Assembly: GCF_014656435.1 (NCBI RefSeq)
Contig: NZ_BNCK01000005.1
Coordinates: 62,001-126,000, forward strand
DNA from: Thalassotalea marina
Lineage (GTDB): Bacteria > Pseudomonadota > Gammaproteobacteria > Enterobacterales > Alteromonadaceae
Direction: 5' to 3'
DNA length: 64,000 bases
The notes beneath the pieces were generated by a model that was not told the DNA's origin, did no database searches, and saw only the letters and a program-made list of their open reading frames with translations. Each line of letters starts with the position of its first letter. Position 1 is the first letter of the stretch. The translations under genes and the position numbers were made by a program. Positions 55,433 through 63,962 of the stretch are shown one piece after another.

Positions 55433-56087
55433 AAACTAATTCAATAATTTCATCTGGGATACTTTGTAAATTTTTGCGTTTTATTTTTATCGAACCAACC
55501 TCTGTTATATCAATTCCTTTTAATTCACAATATTTATCATAAGTGACTTTATATTCATTTTTAAATTTCTTACATTTAAAGCTCTTAGAAATATTTGGGA
55601 CAAAGACAACATCTTTTCTAGCGTCACTTCGAATTAGTAGGACAGGATGTTCACCTTCAATGTTTCCGCTCCATGACGCTAAAAGCGATTTTCTATTCCG
55701 GTCACTACAACTTTTACCTAATGTCGCCTTAACTGCTAGCTCGTTGGGCTTGTAACTAGTCAGCTCTGTTTGGTATTGAGTTGGAAATTCTAGTTGATTC
55801 AACTTTGACACGGCTTGAGTAAGCTCGTGCTCTAAACTTGCTTTGTACCGCCCATCAATACTTGATATATCAATGCACAATGTTCCTGTAGATTTACTTG
55901 GAAACAGAACATTCAACTTATCGATATTGCTCTTCTGACTAAATTGAAACCCGAGAAAAAATGAGCCTGAAACTTTTACTGTTTTGCTATATGACTCGTT
56001 AATATTTTTACTTAATATAGAAATAGTATTGCCATAACTACTTAGTGATAATAACGTCAACCCTACAAATAGAAGCTGTTTTCTCAT
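55416..56087 (-). CDS. Hypothetical exported protein, third gene of the protease/PPC operon
   Basis: Signal peptide (LLFVGLTLLSLSSYGNT) then a 200-residue domain with Cys in TLCIDISS, KSCSDRN, FKCKKF and YCELKG. The chosen ATG has GGGAG 9 bases upstream, and the upstream gene's stop codon is 4 bases away; a longer frame starts six codons earlier within it. No known domain was identified. Its tight placement suggests it works with the two proteases. Confidence 0.65.
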   Translation of the reverse strand: MRKQLLFVGLTLLSLSSYGNTISILSKNINESYSKTVKVSGSFFLGFQFSQKSNIDKLNVLFPSKSTGTLCIDISSIDGRYKASLEHELTQAVSKLNQLEFPTQYQTELTSYKPNELAVKATLGKSCSDRNRKSLLASWSGNIEGEHPVLLIRSDARKDVVFVPNISKSFKCKKFKNEYKVTYDKYCELKGIDITEVGSIKIKRKNLQSIPDEIIELVYDSKK

Positions 56088-56091
56088 TACA

Positions 56092-57408
56092 CTATTCTCC
56101 CGCATGTAATATTATATGGTAAGAAGAATGACCTCGCTTGCCTTTTAAACGAACGGTATAAGTTCCACTCTTAGGCGGTGTAAAAGTAAAGCGATACTCT
56201 CTATTGGAAAAAAACTCACCATCTGAAAATAATTCTTTACCGCGACTATCTAATATATAAAAGTCATAACGAACTTCACCATCTGTTGGCAACATCTCAA
56301 ACTCTACAGCACTATTAGCTTCGCCCTGAAACTTATATTCAGCAACGCTATCTTTAGCAAATCGATTTGATATTTCATCATCTATCTCAATAACGTTACC
56401 TTCACCTCGCAAATCTGCATCTAATGACCATTGAGACATTTTTATATGGTAAGAAGAGTGACCTCGCTTGCCTTTTAAACGAACGGTATAAGTTCCACTC
56501 TTAGGCGGTGTAAAAGTAAAGCGATACTCTCTATTGGAAAAAAACTCGCCATCTGAAAATAATTTTTTACCGCGACTATCTAATATGTAAAAGTCATAAC
56601 GAACTTCACCATCTGTTGGCAACATCTCAAACTCTACAGCACTATTAGCTTCGCCCTGAAACTTGTATTCGACAGTCTGATCCTTTGCTAATTTCCCTTC
56701 AATTTTTTCATTTATAGTCTGAGTTTCCTTTTGGGAATTATTAGGTTTTCCATTTGGATAAAAATGCTTTTCTAACCTTTTGTTTAAAGCATCAGCTCTG
56801 TATACATATCCACTACCATCATCAACTTCTAACAAAATTCCAGAAGGTTGATTAGCGATAAATAAAATACTTCCACTATATCCTTGCTTTAGAATGGTTT
56901 TAACTTTTTGTGGCTTAACCTGTAAAAACTCAGATTCATCAACTCCCACAATATTGACTTTAGTTTGTAGCGTACTACCATCAGCCAATTTACTCTTTAA
57001 TACGCCCTCTTCATAAATTTTAAGGAGTGACGAAAGCTTAGTAGGTTGACTAAACTCGGCTCCTCTACACACTTTCTTTTCAGCTTTAAGCTCTAACAAC
57101 GCCAGATCAATATCAAAATTTTTCACCAATTTGGCTTTGTAAGATTTACGACTAGCTGTTAAAGCTTTTATCTCTTTTGCGTCTTCAATAACGTGTGAAG
57201 GAGTAACAACAAAACATTTTCCTTCATTCGAATAAAAGAACCCTTGCCCTTTTGCAACATCTGTTACTATTTGAACATCTGCTGCAAACGAACAAAAAGA
57301 AAAAAATAATAAGCAAATTGTTAAATTAAAACGAGATACGAAATTTTTATTCCAATTGAGCATAGGTAGTTTCATCACTTTGTTTATGTATTTCGCGATT
57401 AAGATCAT
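56092..57408 (-). CDS. Exported trypsin-like protease with two PPC-like C-terminal domains
   Basis: Residues 45-205 are a chymotrypsin-fold domain with triad His72 (VTPSHVIEDA), Asp101 (FDIDLALLEL) and Ser178 (LKQGYSGSIL). Residues 235-325 and 345-435 are two near-identical 110-residue units resembling bacterial pre-peptidase C-terminal (PPC) domains (SGTYTVRLKGKRGHSSYHI). It has a long signal region (first 43 residues). The start at 57408 is supported by AAGGTGAG upstream. It is a near-duplicate of the preceding gene in the operon; its protease domain differs by only about one residue in fourteen. Confidence 0.82.
   Translation of the reverse strand: MILIAKYINKVMKLPMLNWNKNFVSRFNLTICLLFFSFCSFAADVQIVTDVAKGQGFFYSNEGKCFVVTPSHVIEDAKEIKALTASRKSYKAKLVKNFDIDLALLELKAEKKVCRGAEFSQPTKLSSLLKIYEEGVLKSKLADGSTLQTKVNIVGVDESEFLQVKPQKVKTILKQGYSGSILFIANQPSGILLEVDDGSGYVYRADALNKRLEKHFYPNGKPNNSQKETQTINEKIEGKLAKDQTVEYKFQGEANSAVEFEMLPTDGEVRYDFYILDSRGKKLFSDGEFFSNREYRFTFTPPKSGTYTVRLKGKRGHSSYHIKMSQWSLDADLRGEGNVIEIDDEISNRFAKDSVAEYKFQGEANSAVEFEMLPTDGEVRYDFYILDSRGKELFSDGEFFSNREYRFTFTPPKSGTYTVRLKGKRGHSSYHIILHAGE
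56113..56680 (-). repeat. Two tandem 330-bp coding repeats (PPC units)
   Basis: Copies start at 56116 and 56446, a spacing of exactly 110 codons, with near-identical DNA. They encode the two PPC-like domains of the second protease and show recent in-gene duplication. Confidence 0.85.
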
Positions 57409-57422
57409 TATTCAAGCTCACC

Positions 57423-59048
57423 TTAATGATTAAAATCATTCATTAAAAAGGCAAATGAACCATTACCTTTACGACCTGTTACTTTAAAGGTAAAAGTGCC
57501 GCTTTTTTTAGGGGTAAATGCGTAGCTTTCTTGCTTGTCGGAATAGCTGGTACCACTTGAACGACCATTTTTCTTAAACTGCGTGATACCATTGCCATCT
57601 ATTATCTCAACCCGATATGAAACACTTTCATCGGATGGAACCTTAATAAATTCTATGGGACTATTTTTTTCTCCATAAAATTTATATTTTGCAATTGAAC
57701 CTTTTGCTAAACGTCCTGAGAATTCATCACCCAATTCAATAACATTACCTTCACCACTCAACTCTGAGTCATGCGCAATTAGATTCATTCGAAAGCCAAA
57801 TGAACCATTACCTTTTCGACCTATTACTTTAAAGGTAAAGGTGCCGCTTTTTTTGGGGGTAAATGCGTAGCTTTCTTGCTTGCCGGAAAAGCTGGTTCCA
57901 CTTGAACGACCATTTTTCTTAAACTGCGTAATACCATTGCTGTCTATTATCTCAACCCGATATGAAACACTTTCATCGGATGGAACCTTAATAAACTCTA
58001 TGGGACTATTTTTTTCTCCATAAAATTTATATTTTGCAATTGAACCTTTTGCTAAACGTCCTGAGAATTCATCACCCAATTCAATAACATTGCCTTCACC
58101 GCTCAACTCTGAGTCATGCGCAATTAGATTCATTCGAAAGCCAAATGAACCATTACCTTTTCGACCTATTACTTTAAAGGTAAAGGTGCCGCTTTTTTTA
58201 GGGGTAAATGCGTAGCTTTCTTGCTTGCCGGAAAAGCTGGTCCCACTTGAACGACCATTTTTCTTAAACTGCGTGATACCATTGCCGTCTATTATCTCAA
58301 CCCGAAATAAAACACTTTCTTCGGACGGAACCTTAATAAACTCTATGGGACTATTTTTTTCACCAAAAAATTTAAATTCTATAGTTTGCCCTTGTGCTAA
58401 TTTTCCTTCAATTTTCTCATTTATAGCCGGAGTTTCTTTTGGAGAATTATTGATTTTCCCATTTGGGTAGAAATGCTCTTCTAACCTTTTGTTTAAAGCG
58501 TCAGCTCTGTATACATACCCATTGCCATCATCAACTTCTAACAAAATTCCAGAAGGTTGATTAGCAATGAATAAAATACTTCCACTATAGCCTTGCTTTA
58601 GAGTGGTTTTAATTTTTTGTGGCTTAATCTGTAAAAACTCAGTTTCATCAACTCCTACGATATTGACTTTAGTTTGTAGCGTACTACCATCAGCCAATTT
58701 ACTTTTTAAAACGCCCTCTTCATAAATTTTAAGCAGTGACGAAAGCTTAGTAGGTTGACTGAATACAGCTCCTTTACACACTTTCTTTTCAGCTTTAAGC
58801 TCTAGCAACGCCAGATCAATTTCAAAGTTCTTAACCAATTTAGCATCGTATGATTTGCGGCTGGCTGTTAATGCTTTTATCTGTTTTGCGTCTTCAATAA
58901 CGTGCGAAGGAGTTACAACAAAACATTTTCCTTCATTCGTATAAAAAAACCCTTGCCCTTTTGCAACATCTGTTACTATTTGAACATCTGCTGCATGTAC
59001 AACATAAGAAAAAGAAAAAAAATAAAGAAATAGAATTATGAAACGCAC
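57423..59048 (-). CDS. Exported trypsin-like protease with three PPC-like C-terminal domains
   Basis: First gene of the operon, 541 residues. Start GTG (MRFIILFLYFFSFSYVVHAA), a clean signal peptide; AAAGGA lies 14 bases upstream. Triad His49, Asp78 and Ser155 (GYSGSIL) is complete. Three PPC-like units of 115 residues follow, with GTFTFKVIGRKGNGSFGFRM closing two of them. Their DNA has an exact 345-base period. PPC domains are usually removed or used as secretion/folding adaptors for secreted peptidases. Substrates unknown. Confidence 0.82.
   Translation of the reverse strand: MRFIILFLYFFSFSYVVHAADVQIVTDVAKGQGFFYTNEGKCFVVTPSHVIEDAKQIKALTASRKSYDAKLVKNFEIDLALLELKAEKKVCKGAVFSQPTKLSSLLKIYEEGVLKSKLADGSTLQTKVNIVGVDETEFLQIKPQKIKTTLKQGYSGSILFIANQPSGILLEVDDGNGYVYRADALNKRLEEHFYPNGKINNSPKETPAINEKIEGKLAQGQTIEFKFFGEKNSPIEFIKVPSEESVLFRVEIIDGNGITQFKKNGRSSGTSFSGKQESYAFTPKKSGTFTFKVIGRKGNGSFGFRMNLIAHDSELSGEGNVIELGDEFSGRLAKGSIAKYKFYGEKNSPIEFIKVPSDESVSYRVEIIDSNGITQFKKNGRSSGTSFSGKQESYAFTPKKSGTFTFKVIGRKGNGSFGFRMNLIAHDSELSGEGNVIELGDEFSGRLAKGSIAKYKFYGEKNSPIEFIKVPSDESVSYRVEIIDGNGITQFKKNGRSSGTSYSDKQESYAFTPKKSGTFTFKVTGRKGNGSFAFLMNDFNH
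57440..58400 (-). repeat. Three tandem 345-bp coding repeats (PPC units)
   Basis: The same positions recur at 57457, 57802 and 58147, so the unit is exactly 115 codons. The right two copies are almost identical in DNA; the left (3'-most) differs a little more. They encode the three PPC-like domains of the first protease. Confidence 0.85.
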
Positions 59049-59275
59049 TAGTTTTGCACCAATCCTTTGATTAATTTTAGGATTTATAATGCCAAATTTT
59101 GTTCAATTAATAAACTGATTTCAATTTTCCTTTATAATCCAATAAAAGTGCTTTTTACTTCCCCTATAAATTGCTTCTAACAACTTTTATAGTGGTGATA
59201 TTAAAACATAATTACAAGCGCCAATTAAGAGTACGTAAAAGTTCAAATATAGTCAGCACTAATAAACTAACAAAC

Positions 59276-59303
59276 AAAAAGCGGATCATTAAGATCCGCT
59301 TTT
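59276..59303. terminator. Hairpin terminator between the two right-end operons
   Basis: An 11-bp stem AAAAGCGGATC/GATCCGCTTTT with a 5-base loop has T-rich tails on both sides (minus TTTTTG, plus TTTTCAATTTT). It ends the McrC-like transcript and could also stop plus-strand readthrough. Confidence 0.75.
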
Positions 59304-59322
59304 CAATTTTGCCCTATAGCTG

Positions 59323-59342
59323 AATTAACCAACTTAATTACA
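59323..59342. repeat. Right arm of a 20-bp inverted repeat flanking the protease/PPC operon
   Basis: AATTAACCAACTTAATTACA, the exact reverse complement of 54389..54408. The 360-base AT-rich gap from here to 59700 holds no convincing gene; the promoter of the protease operon is expected between 59049 and 59276. Confidence 0.65.
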
Positions 59343-59700
59343 TGAACGCAAAATAGTGTGCCTCGACATCTAAATTACTGACAAACTACCTTTCCAAGAC
59401 TGTTTTTAGCCCCTAAAAATGAACATGTTTAGACATTTAAATTTTATACAAACAACCTTGGCTTTACATCATAAAGATTAGAACCGCAAAAAAAACTCAT
59501 AACAAACTGTTTTAATTAACTTTAAAGGTCACACCTTTTACGTCAATAAGCTAAATACTTATTATCTCAAAGTGTGGTGTTGCAATATATCCGTATGAAC
59601 TTAGGCATTGCTCTATTCACGAATTCACTCTATGAGAATGGTAAATAACTTTACCCTATAAAACACAATCAATTGAAATATATAAATTACTTAAAAGTAC

Positions 59701-61542
59701 CTACAAGGGAATACAAGCGTAAAATCTTCCGAAATTTTCCAAAGTATGGCTCAAATAATTCTGGTTCTCTTTACCAGGCTTAACCAGCAATACTTTATTG
59801 CCATTCGCTTGTCGATTAACCTCCCATAAGTGATTACAGCTAGAGTTTCGAATTGCAAAGCAATTGTCATCTCTAGAAATCCATTGGTCTTCATCAGCTT
59901 TTGCGCCACAACAAGGGCAATACAACAACTCTTCAAATCTTTCTGCGGCTTCAGTAACTGCATCAACTGCCTGAGCGATAGAAACATCCTGCTTATGCTC
60001 TTTCTTAAACTCCAGTAGCTTGGGTTTAGCAGCTAGACATGGCTTTATTATGGTGATGCTATTATTCTCAAGCTTCCAATAGCCATTTGCATTCATTCGG
60101 TTTAACGTTTTTAAAAGCAGTGATGGAGCTTTAGATACTGTAATTCCAATAGTTCTCAATGTTTGACTGATTAACCACTTCGAAATCAAAACAGCTAGCT
60201 GTTCTAATGAATAAAAATTGGTTGGTGCAGTACAAAGATGTTTTTCATTCATTTCTACAGCAGAACCTAAAGAAAGCAATATCCTTTGACTGTTTTCCAT
60301 CAACTCTGTGTCTGAGAGGTCAATACTATTGGTGAAACACGGAATAAAGAACAAACTATGTTCAGGTGTTTTTAATACGATTTCAGAGCCAGTTGTTACC
60401 TCAAGATAAATGGCCTGGTTTCCGTTTCTTTTAAAGCAGTTTGGTGTCAATTCATTAAAACCAAGTTCATGCAATGTTCGTTTCACTAAGTCACGACAAT
60501 ATTGTGAATATGCGACTGCAAGCTTCTTATTTCGTTGAAAGATTTGTTCAGGATCGAGGTTATTAGCTTGCTGGGTATCCAACCAACTATTCCATAGCCT
60601 TGCTACATGACGATAATGCTGGTCATGTGACAAAACGTTGGTCATATTTAACTTAAGCGGAACATGAATATTATGAGTTAACGTTAGGTACAAACCTGAA
60701 TGTTGTAATGTTCTTACTTTTTTCAACATCTTCGTTAACAGTTCAAGTGTTGCTATTCCGTGTACTGCGGCATCATCCGCCTGTTCATCATCAGAAAAGC
60801 CTTCTCCCCATAAGGTAAAGATACTGTCCCGCAACTCGAAATAAATACCTTCCGCATTTTGAAAGCTCACTGCTTGCTTGAATATTTCTTCTAATTTTTT
60901 AACTTCTAAAATGCGCTTAACTAAATGTTGCTCAATATTACCCAGTAGTTTCACATACACTCGATTTTCATAAATATTGAGCTGGTCTTCACTTTCTAAA
61001 GCGAGGATTTGTTTAGGGATCACACCAGTTAATGTCCTGGTTTGCCAACACTCTGAATGAGAAGCTAGGTAAGCATTGGCAGAGCCTGCTACTTTTTTAG
61101 CTCTAGATACTGGAACAAGATGCTCTTCATAAATTAACTCCATTCTAGGCCGTCTGGCAATTTCTTGGAGATGCCCTTTTTTTAGGACATCAACTAGTAA
61201 CTCCTCAAATTTAGTCAATTCAAAGCGAGCAAGTAATTTATCTGGTATAAGAAAAGAGCTATCTTTCCCGAAGTCAACCGCTTCTTGATATGCGAGTATT
61301 GCACTCTCGATAATTTCTAATTCGGTCTCAAGTTGTTCCGACTTTTCATTATGAATAAATGAGCCTACTTGAGATCCAATGTGAAACTTTTCAGTTCCAT
61401 CACTAATAAGAAAATCATCTGGCTGAATATTTGAATGTCCATTAAAAATGCACGGTGCCTGAGCCGCATATCTTCCAGACACAATTTTTTCAGGAAGCTG
61501 TTTTACTAACTTCCCGTTAAATCTGTCATACCAAGTAATCAT
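59701..61542 (-). CDS. DUF2357/McrC-like partner of the coiled-coil AAA+ protein, with C-terminal zinc ribbon
   Basis: A 613-residue cytoplasmic protein. The N-terminal 300 residues are helical and contain PKQILALESEDQLNIYENR-type and VKLLGNIEQHLV segments that recall DUF2357, the McrC-type adaptor that docks on McrB hexamers. A middle region (YCRDLVKRTLHELGFNELTP, IYLEVTTGSEIVLKT) is where a nuclease would be expected, but no clear PD-(D/E)XK motif was found. The tail has CPCCGAK...C...CNH, a probable zinc ribbon near residues 542-575. Its first base overlaps the last base of the AAA+ gene (ATGA-type junction), so the two form one unit. Assignment is by context and partial similarity. Confidence 0.65.
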   Translation of the reverse strand: MITWYDRFNGKLVKQLPEKIVSGRYAAQAPCIFNGHSNIQPDDFLISDGTEKFHIGSQVGSFIHNEKSEQLETELEIIESAILAYQEAVDFGKDSSFLIPDKLLARFELTKFEELLVDVLKKGHLQEIARRPRMELIYEEHLVPVSRAKKVAGSANAYLASHSECWQTRTLTGVIPKQILALESEDQLNIYENRVYVKLLGNIEQHLVKRILEVKKLEEIFKQAVSFQNAEGIYFELRDSIFTLWGEGFSDDEQADDAAVHGIATLELLTKMLKKVRTLQHSGLYLTLTHNIHVPLKLNMTNVLSHDQHYRHVARLWNSWLDTQQANNLDPEQIFQRNKKLAVAYSQYCRDLVKRTLHELGFNELTPNCFKRNGNQAIYLEVTTGSEIVLKTPEHSLFFIPCFTNSIDLSDTELMENSQRILLSLGSAVEMNEKHLCTAPTNFYSLEQLAVLISKWLISQTLRTIGITVSKAPSLLLKTLNRMNANGYWKLENNSITIIKPCLAAKPKLLEFKKEHKQDVSIAQAVDAVTEAAERFEELLYCPCCGAKADEDQWISRDDNCFAIRNSSCNHLWEVNRQANGNKVLLVKPGKENQNYLSHTLENFGRFYACIPL

Positions 61543-63962
61543 TAAAGACTACTCTTTTTCTTCAATTCATTGTTTAAGAGTTTCAAGCTCGCTTCAGGTT
61601 TGGAATTAAAGCCTTGAGTACGCCAAAAATCATTTAATGCATCAATAAGGTTTGAAATATCTTCATGCTCAGTGTCATAGCGGCCAGTCGCTTTACCCGC
61701 CCTTAGCACCTTAGTTGCTAACATATGATCCAAGGCAAAACCCAAATCACTACCACACTCAAGCATCACTGGTATAAATCTAATCAGGTGCCTTTCTAGT
61801 CGATTGCCCCAACTAACATTGAATTCATCCTCTAAAATCATTGAAAGCTCAGAACTATCTAATGCTTTAATAAGCTTAGTAACTTGAGAGTTATGTTTGT
61901 TAGCTGCCGCTTCAAAGGCTGCCTCAAGTGAATCAAAACTGTAAGTCACTTGCTCAAGATCTTTGTTGATTTCAAACGAATTCTTATGCCTTGGAAGCTC
62001 CATTACATGGGCGCGGTCATAAGTTTTATCAGCGAACTCAAACGTTGTTTCATCGTGGTTAGCTGTGCCAATAAACCAAAGGTTTTCGGGTATTTTAATT
62101 TTTCTTCCGTCAATTAACTTTTCAGGCCCATTAGGTTGTCCTGTTGTCATCAACGTAAGAATACGGTCTTTGGGATCTAACTCTAAAGCAGAAAGAAATT
62201 CTGCAAAATATTGTTCTGGTCTGGAAAGGTTCATTTCATCTAGTAAAACGATGTATGGACGATCACTGTATGCCGGTGATTGTGCTTCATATAAAGCTTG
62301 TAAAGTTTCTTGCTCGTAAAACTTCTTCTCGAACGCATTAAAGTGACCAATTAAATCTCCTTTATCACGCCAGCCAGCTTGAACAGATATGGTTTTCACA
62401 CCACCACCAACAGCTCTTGCAAATGCTTTTGCTAAGCTTGTTTTACCTGTGCCGCTGATCCCTTGTAGGATATGTAAACGGCTCATAGCAAGGCCAGCAA
62501 TAAACAGCCAAATATCTTCAAGGCGATAGTACAATTCTTTCTGTTCATGAGAGTCCCAAGCAATACGATGCTGAAGCTCTTCTGCAAAGTTTCTTAATGA
62601 AGGAATAGACTCTGTTATCCCTTTAGCTCTAAGTTTGCTATCAAGCTCTAAAAGAGCTGGGAATGCGGTTTTAGCCTGTTGCTTATTAACTAGATCATCA
62701 ACATCAGCGCTCAACTGATCAACTGCGGCCTTAAGTAATTGATTGTGTTTTTCCAAAGTTTGTTTCTGCTTTTGAACTTGCTCTAACTCAATAACGGACA
62801 TTCTACTTTTTGTAAGCTGCACTTTGTTTTGCTGTAGCTCTGCATGAGCATTATTGTATTCTTGCTCTAATGCTTCGTAGGTCTTTTTAAGCTCTTTGTA
62901 ATTTTGTTCAAGCTGTTCGCTAGGCTTCTCATCTAACTGCAAACGCAGTTTGTTTACCGCTTGTTTGTAATGATTAAGTTGCTCTAAAACCTCTTGCGGC
63001 GTAGCGTCACCAAATTGTCTCTCTATGTCCTTAAATGAACTCAACTTTTCAAGTAACTGCTTTTCACCTTGGTCATACTGAGCAATTTGCTTTTCAAGGT
63101 TAGACTTCTGATTTTCAAGTGAAGATATCTGATAGGTGAATTCTTTTTCAATTTCATCTTTTAGTGAAATTTTAAAACTACTCGCTTCTTCATTGGTTAG
63201 TTGTGCTTGCTTACGCTTTCTCTCAATTAGTATTTTCTCTTGGTTTAATTGGAACTCTTTTTCGTCTAACTCAGCTTCTTTAGAAGATAACTTTTGTAGC
63301 TTTTCTTCGAGCAAGGCTTTTTCCGTTTCATTCAACGACTGTTTTGCTTTAGTTAGCTCAGCTACTTCTTTTTCAAGATTTAATTTTTTCTGCTCCAATG
63401 ATTCGCGAAGCTTATTTTGCTTTTCCTCAAACGAATCCAGCATTTCCATGTGTTTTGCGGCAAACCCATTTTCAGCATCAAGTTCTTGCTCTTTTAGCTC
63501 TTCGAGTTTGTTGGCTATTTCAGCCGTATCTTCTGCATTCTTCTTTTTGTTCGCTAATAGCTCTTTAGATTGCTTATCTAATTCTTTTTTTTCTAACTCG
63601 ATTTTCTTTTTAAGTTCTTCAACCGAGTCTTCTAATTGCTTTGATCTTGATAAACTCTGTTTATTATCCGCTTCAATCTTCTTGTTTTGCTCTACTAGTT
63701 TTTTAAGTTCGCCAACCAAAGTTTGAATATCGTTGCCATAAGATTCTGATGCTTCTTTTTTTTGCTCTTCACTTGCAGCATCATGAGAAGCTTTTACTTG
63801 TCTAAATTGGTCTGCAATTGCCCCTAAAACTGAATCGCTATCGCTTGCTGCAAAATTGCCAACGGCAGCTAATGCACTACCTATTTTATCTGTTGTAGGG
63901 TTTGGGGTATTTGTTACATTTGCAGCTACAGGCTGCTTCCGTGCTTTGTTTCGTTTTGCCAT
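61542..63962 (-). CDS. Coiled-coil McrB-type AAA+ NTPase
   Basis: Residues 1-70 are low-complexity; 70-440 form a long coiled coil (Glu/Lys/Leu-rich heptads); 480-790 are an AAA+ domain of the McrB/MoxR type. Walker A is ISGTGKTSLAKAFA near residue 500, Walker B IVLLDEMNLSRPEQYF near 570, and the sensor region WFIGTANHDETTFEFADKTYD near 632, the usual position of the McrB GTPase motif. McrB relatives drive DNA or RNA cleavage by a partner. A long N-terminal coiled coil in place of a base-recognition domain is the hallmark of the CoCoNuT-like subclass. The start is ATG at 63962, near the right edge of the window, so the operon's first genes may lie beyond it. Confidence 0.8.
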   Translation of the reverse strand: MAKRNKARKQPVAANVTNTPNPTTDKIGSALAAVGNFAASDSDSVLGAIADQFRQVKASHDAASEEQKKEASESYGNDIQTLVGELKKLVEQNKKIEADNKQSLSRSKQLEDSVEELKKKIELEKKELDKQSKELLANKKKNAEDTAEIANKLEELKEQELDAENGFAAKHMEMLDSFEEKQNKLRESLEQKKLNLEKEVAELTKAKQSLNETEKALLEEKLQKLSSKEAELDEKEFQLNQEKILIERKRKQAQLTNEEASSFKISLKDEIEKEFTYQISSLENQKSNLEKQIAQYDQGEKQLLEKLSSFKDIERQFGDATPQEVLEQLNHYKQAVNKLRLQLDEKPSEQLEQNYKELKKTYEALEQEYNNAHAELQQNKVQLTKSRMSVIELEQVQKQKQTLEKHNQLLKAAVDQLSADVDDLVNKQQAKTAFPALLELDSKLRAKGITESIPSLRNFAEELQHRIAWDSHEQKELYYRLEDIWLFIAGLAMSRLHILQGISGTGKTSLAKAFARAVGGGVKTISVQAGWRDKGDLIGHFNAFEKKFYEQETLQALYEAQSPAYSDRPYIVLLDEMNLSRPEQYFAEFLSALELDPKDRILTLMTTGQPNGPEKLIDGRKIKIPENLWFIGTANHDETTFEFADKTYDRAHVMELPRHKNSFEINKDLEQVTYSFDSLEAAFEAAANKHNSQVTKLIKALDSSELSMILEDEFNVSWGNRLERHLIRFIPVMLECGSDLGFALDHMLATKVLRAGKATGRYDTEHEDISNLIDALNDFWRTQGFNSKPEASLKLLNNELKKKSSL

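Noticed and set aside
56113-58400. Regular repeats that at first sight look array-like
   Set aside because: Units are 330-345 bases, in frame and translated as protein domains, with no short repeat-spacer structure, so this is not a CRISPR array.
63136-63726. Long Ser/Phe-rich open frame on the plus strand
   Set aside because: It is the antisense of the coiled-coil region of the AAA+ gene, whose Glu/Lys-rich codons read as Ser/Phe on the other strand; no ribosome site or domain.
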